64,000 bases of DNA from contig JAJKFJ010022712.1 in assembly GCA_027382625.1 (NCBI GenBank), positions 1-64,000 of the forward strand, in the 5' to 3' direction. Of the stretch, positions 62,061 through 64,000 are shown in pieces. A program made the position numbers and the translations under genes. Position 1 is the first letter of the stretch. Each line of letters starts with the position of its first letter. Origin of the DNA: Tetmemena sp. SeJ-2015. Lineage: Eukaryota > Ciliophora > Spirotrichea > Sporadotrichida > Oxytrichidae. A model generated the notes under the pieces. That model did not search any database and was not told the DNA's origin. It saw only the letters and a program-made list of their open reading frames with translations.

Positions 62061-63072
62061 CGCTAAGGAAATCATCTCTCCAATATGGAAATGGGGTTTA
62101 TTCTTGAATTTGGTCGTAAAGGAGAGTTTGGATGAGATCAGAAGAAATTCCTGCAGCAAAGTTTTACTACTTACTCTTCCACGATTGTCTATTACATAGA
62201 TCCATTAAAGATACGAATTTAATTAAATTTGATAAATACCTAATAATGTAAATTTTGTTCTATTAGGAGTAAGGCCTAAAATCTGAAAAATCTTAGTAGA
62301 AAAGAAGAATTAGGAAACACACTCAAAGCGAGAGCCTGGTGCAAAAGTTTGATTCTAACTAGATAGATTAAAGAAAAAGCTCTGCCAATGATATACTACT
62401 GATTTTAATTAAAGAATATCTTTGAAATTTTTAAGTTTAATATTTCCAATAGGAAGAGTAAGCAGGCAGTGAAGAATTTATAGTGAGAGAGCGCCAAAAT
62501 ATTATTTGCTAATGATAAAATAAATCAAGATTCTTCATATATCATTAAAGCTTTGAAATTTCATTGAATAATAAATCAGCTTATAAATAACTCATTTAAT
62601 AACTTTATATTTACTTTTCTCTTTTACTTTAATTAGTAAAAAAGAGCCACATATTTTTCAACTTTATAATTAAATTCGATTCATTCATTATACGAATGTT
62701 CATAAATTACTTATAAAATAAACTAATTTTTTTATTTATTTTACTAATTTTTTTCATGAAGTCAGAAGCTCTTTTACTTATTAAACTCATCATAAAATAT
62801 AGATCACAAGGTTAATATAGTAATTAAATAATTCAGACACTTTTAAAGAAATAAAAAATTTGAAAAGGAATAATTTGATGAAAGAATTATTAAAAAAGAG
62901 TCTGGTCTCAAGACTAACGTATTTTATGGAAAGAAAAGTGCGAAAAATTGACAAGTTCGGATTTCCAGTCTCCCTCACCTACAAATGAGAAGTTTCATAC
63001 TAGTCTGTATTCGGAGGCATTATGACCATATTTTCAACGCTCGCACACATAGCTTTCTTCGCCATCCAATTT

Positions 63073-63111
63073 AAATTAGTTATACTCATGATTATAGATG
63101 GTGATAAATTT
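63073..63111. other. IES with AATTT pointer (member F, site 1)
   Basis: AATTT at 63068-63072 and 63107-63111; same site as C, D and E. Confidence 0.75.
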
Positions 63112-63228
63112 GACAAGGCAATAAACCATACACAGTTTTAGATTAATAACACCAACACTGATAAAATACAAAATTTTTATTTATTTAATGTAAAGGACCT
63201 CTACCACGACGATACAGATGTAGTATTT

Positions 63229-63247
63229 TTAAATATAAAAGTTATTT
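63229..63247. other. 19 bp IES with TATTT pointer (member F, site 3)
   Basis: TATTT at 63224-63228 and 63243-63247; insert nearly the same as in member D. Confidence 0.75.
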
Positions 63248-64000
63248 GGTCTTGAAGACTTTGACTATGCAGTGTAACTTGTATACCGCGGCACCAATCA
63301 ATTTAATTTAACCAAGAATTACAATAAATGATTTAAGTTTGAATACTACTATAGGTCGGAATTTAATAGGAAGGCTCATAAAAGAGATAATTAAAGCCCC
63401 TACATATGCTCATGTGCAGTTATTATGTTTTCCTCCAATAATATGATTAGCTTTTACTATTAAATGAATTGGAATTATGGAATGGCGGTTTTCATCTCTT
63501 CAGATAGATATTTATTCTGCATTCACCACCAAATCTGCTCTCTTATTATACACTGATCATGCATCATCTTCTTTCAAAATGCCTGATTCTGATTTTTTTT
63601 CGACTTAAAGTGAGTATTGCTATTGATTTAGCATTTGAGATCAACTTCTCTTTGATTGATATCGGAGGGAATATATATTGCGTTGATAATATAAATTTAT
63701 GAGTTAGTGAGATTCGAACCCCAAGTTTTATTTTTACCATTTCATCAGCAAATCTTCTCTAGTCACTTCTCCAAATCTTCATTATAAATTCTTAACCTTA
63801 ATTATTTAAATTATGAGGTATATTACTTCGTAAAATCTGTAAACTTATTTCTCAATATCCTATGTCAACAAATGTAAATGTAATTTATAATTTAAATCAA
63901 CTACGCATCATCTTTTAAGGAACACCCTAAAGAGGGAGAGTTTCCTTATGACTAAAAGTCAACTTATGTTCCGATTTATTTTAAAGATGGATAGATGCAC

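Larger units (their letters stand above)
62878..64000 (+). pseudogene. Family member F: copy with in-frame TGA, runs off the window
   Basis: ATG 62878 (MKELLKKSLVSRLTYFMERK). FGFPVSLTYK is followed directly by TGA at 62986-62988 where C, D and E have CGA (Arg), then EVSYQSVFGG and a membrane segment to 63072. Further segments: 63107-~63155, ~63190-63228 (KDLYHDDTDVVF), 63243-63310 (LEDFDYAVQLVYRGTNQF) and 63898-64000 (PYDQKSTYVPIYF-like). A single C-to-T change explains the stop. Closest to member D. Later parts lie beyond the window. Confidence 0.65.

Noticed and set aside
63700..63725. GGGTTCGAATCTC-like B box on the minus strand suggesting a tRNA gene
   Set aside because: No acceptor, D or anticodon stem can be folded around it, and the homologous stretch in member D (near 48150) lacks the motif.

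Overview
The window reads as germline (micronuclear) DNA of a hypotrich-type spirotrich ciliate. Four observations support this. The DNA is very AT-rich. Real reading frames only become visible when TAA and TAG are read as glutamine, with TGA as the only stop. Genes are cut into short segments (MDSs) by 17-42 bp AT-rich inserts bounded by 4-6 bp direct repeats (pointers), so excising one repeat plus the insert restores the frame exactly. Finally, a gene of the kind carried by hypotrich TBE transposons is present: two C2H2 zinc fingers plus a protein-kinase domain. Conventional ORF calling fails here, so nearly all boundaries given for split genes are approximate.

The backbone is a dispersed, mostly head-to-tail array of at least eight members of one gene family. 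The protein has an N-terminal conserved cytosolic motif plus membrane segment, a long cysteine-containing extracytosolic region, a second membrane segment, and a long cytosolic tail. Its function is unknown to me. The plus-strand members are G (755-6320, 5'-truncated), I (tail only, 12006-14614), A (17520-21411), B (32577-37473), C (39779-~45850), D (46579-53281), E (55569-~60480) and F (62878 to the window end). A ninth partial member, H, lies on the minus strand (about 30540-31261). C and E are close paralogs, as are D and F. IES positions are conserved between them while the pointer sequences have drifted. D and F each carry a premature in-frame TGA.

Between A and B sits a different block: a small basic-tailed gene (21926-22290), a probable Integrator subunit 7 homolog (22590-26218), an unrecognised multi-pass membrane protein (about 26341-28608) and an unrecognised Cys-rich gene (about 28904-30264). 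Between G and I lie a TBE-type zinc-finger/kinase gene (6426-7821, minus), an uninterrupted 241-codon ORF (8028-8753), a 198-codon ORF (9446-10042, minus) and a probable F-BAR-domain gene (10398-11365). Other non-family coding traces sit inside the insertions in members C, E and between D and E.

Mobile and repeated DNA is abundant in the IES and spacer portions. It includes two TBE zinc-finger/kinase copies, a 1.34 kb element with 33 bp terminal inverted repeats, a 608 bp long-TIR element with a 9 bp target duplication (Mutator-like), a 482 bp fold-back element, a GC-rich dispersed repeat in opposite orientations at 11.6 and 47.4 kb, and a spacer repeat family. A T117-A105 tract at 31363-31584, next to homopolymer-inflated sequence like that at the window start, looks like an assembly join. 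Scattered single-base frameshifts in homopolymers suggest residual long-read error.
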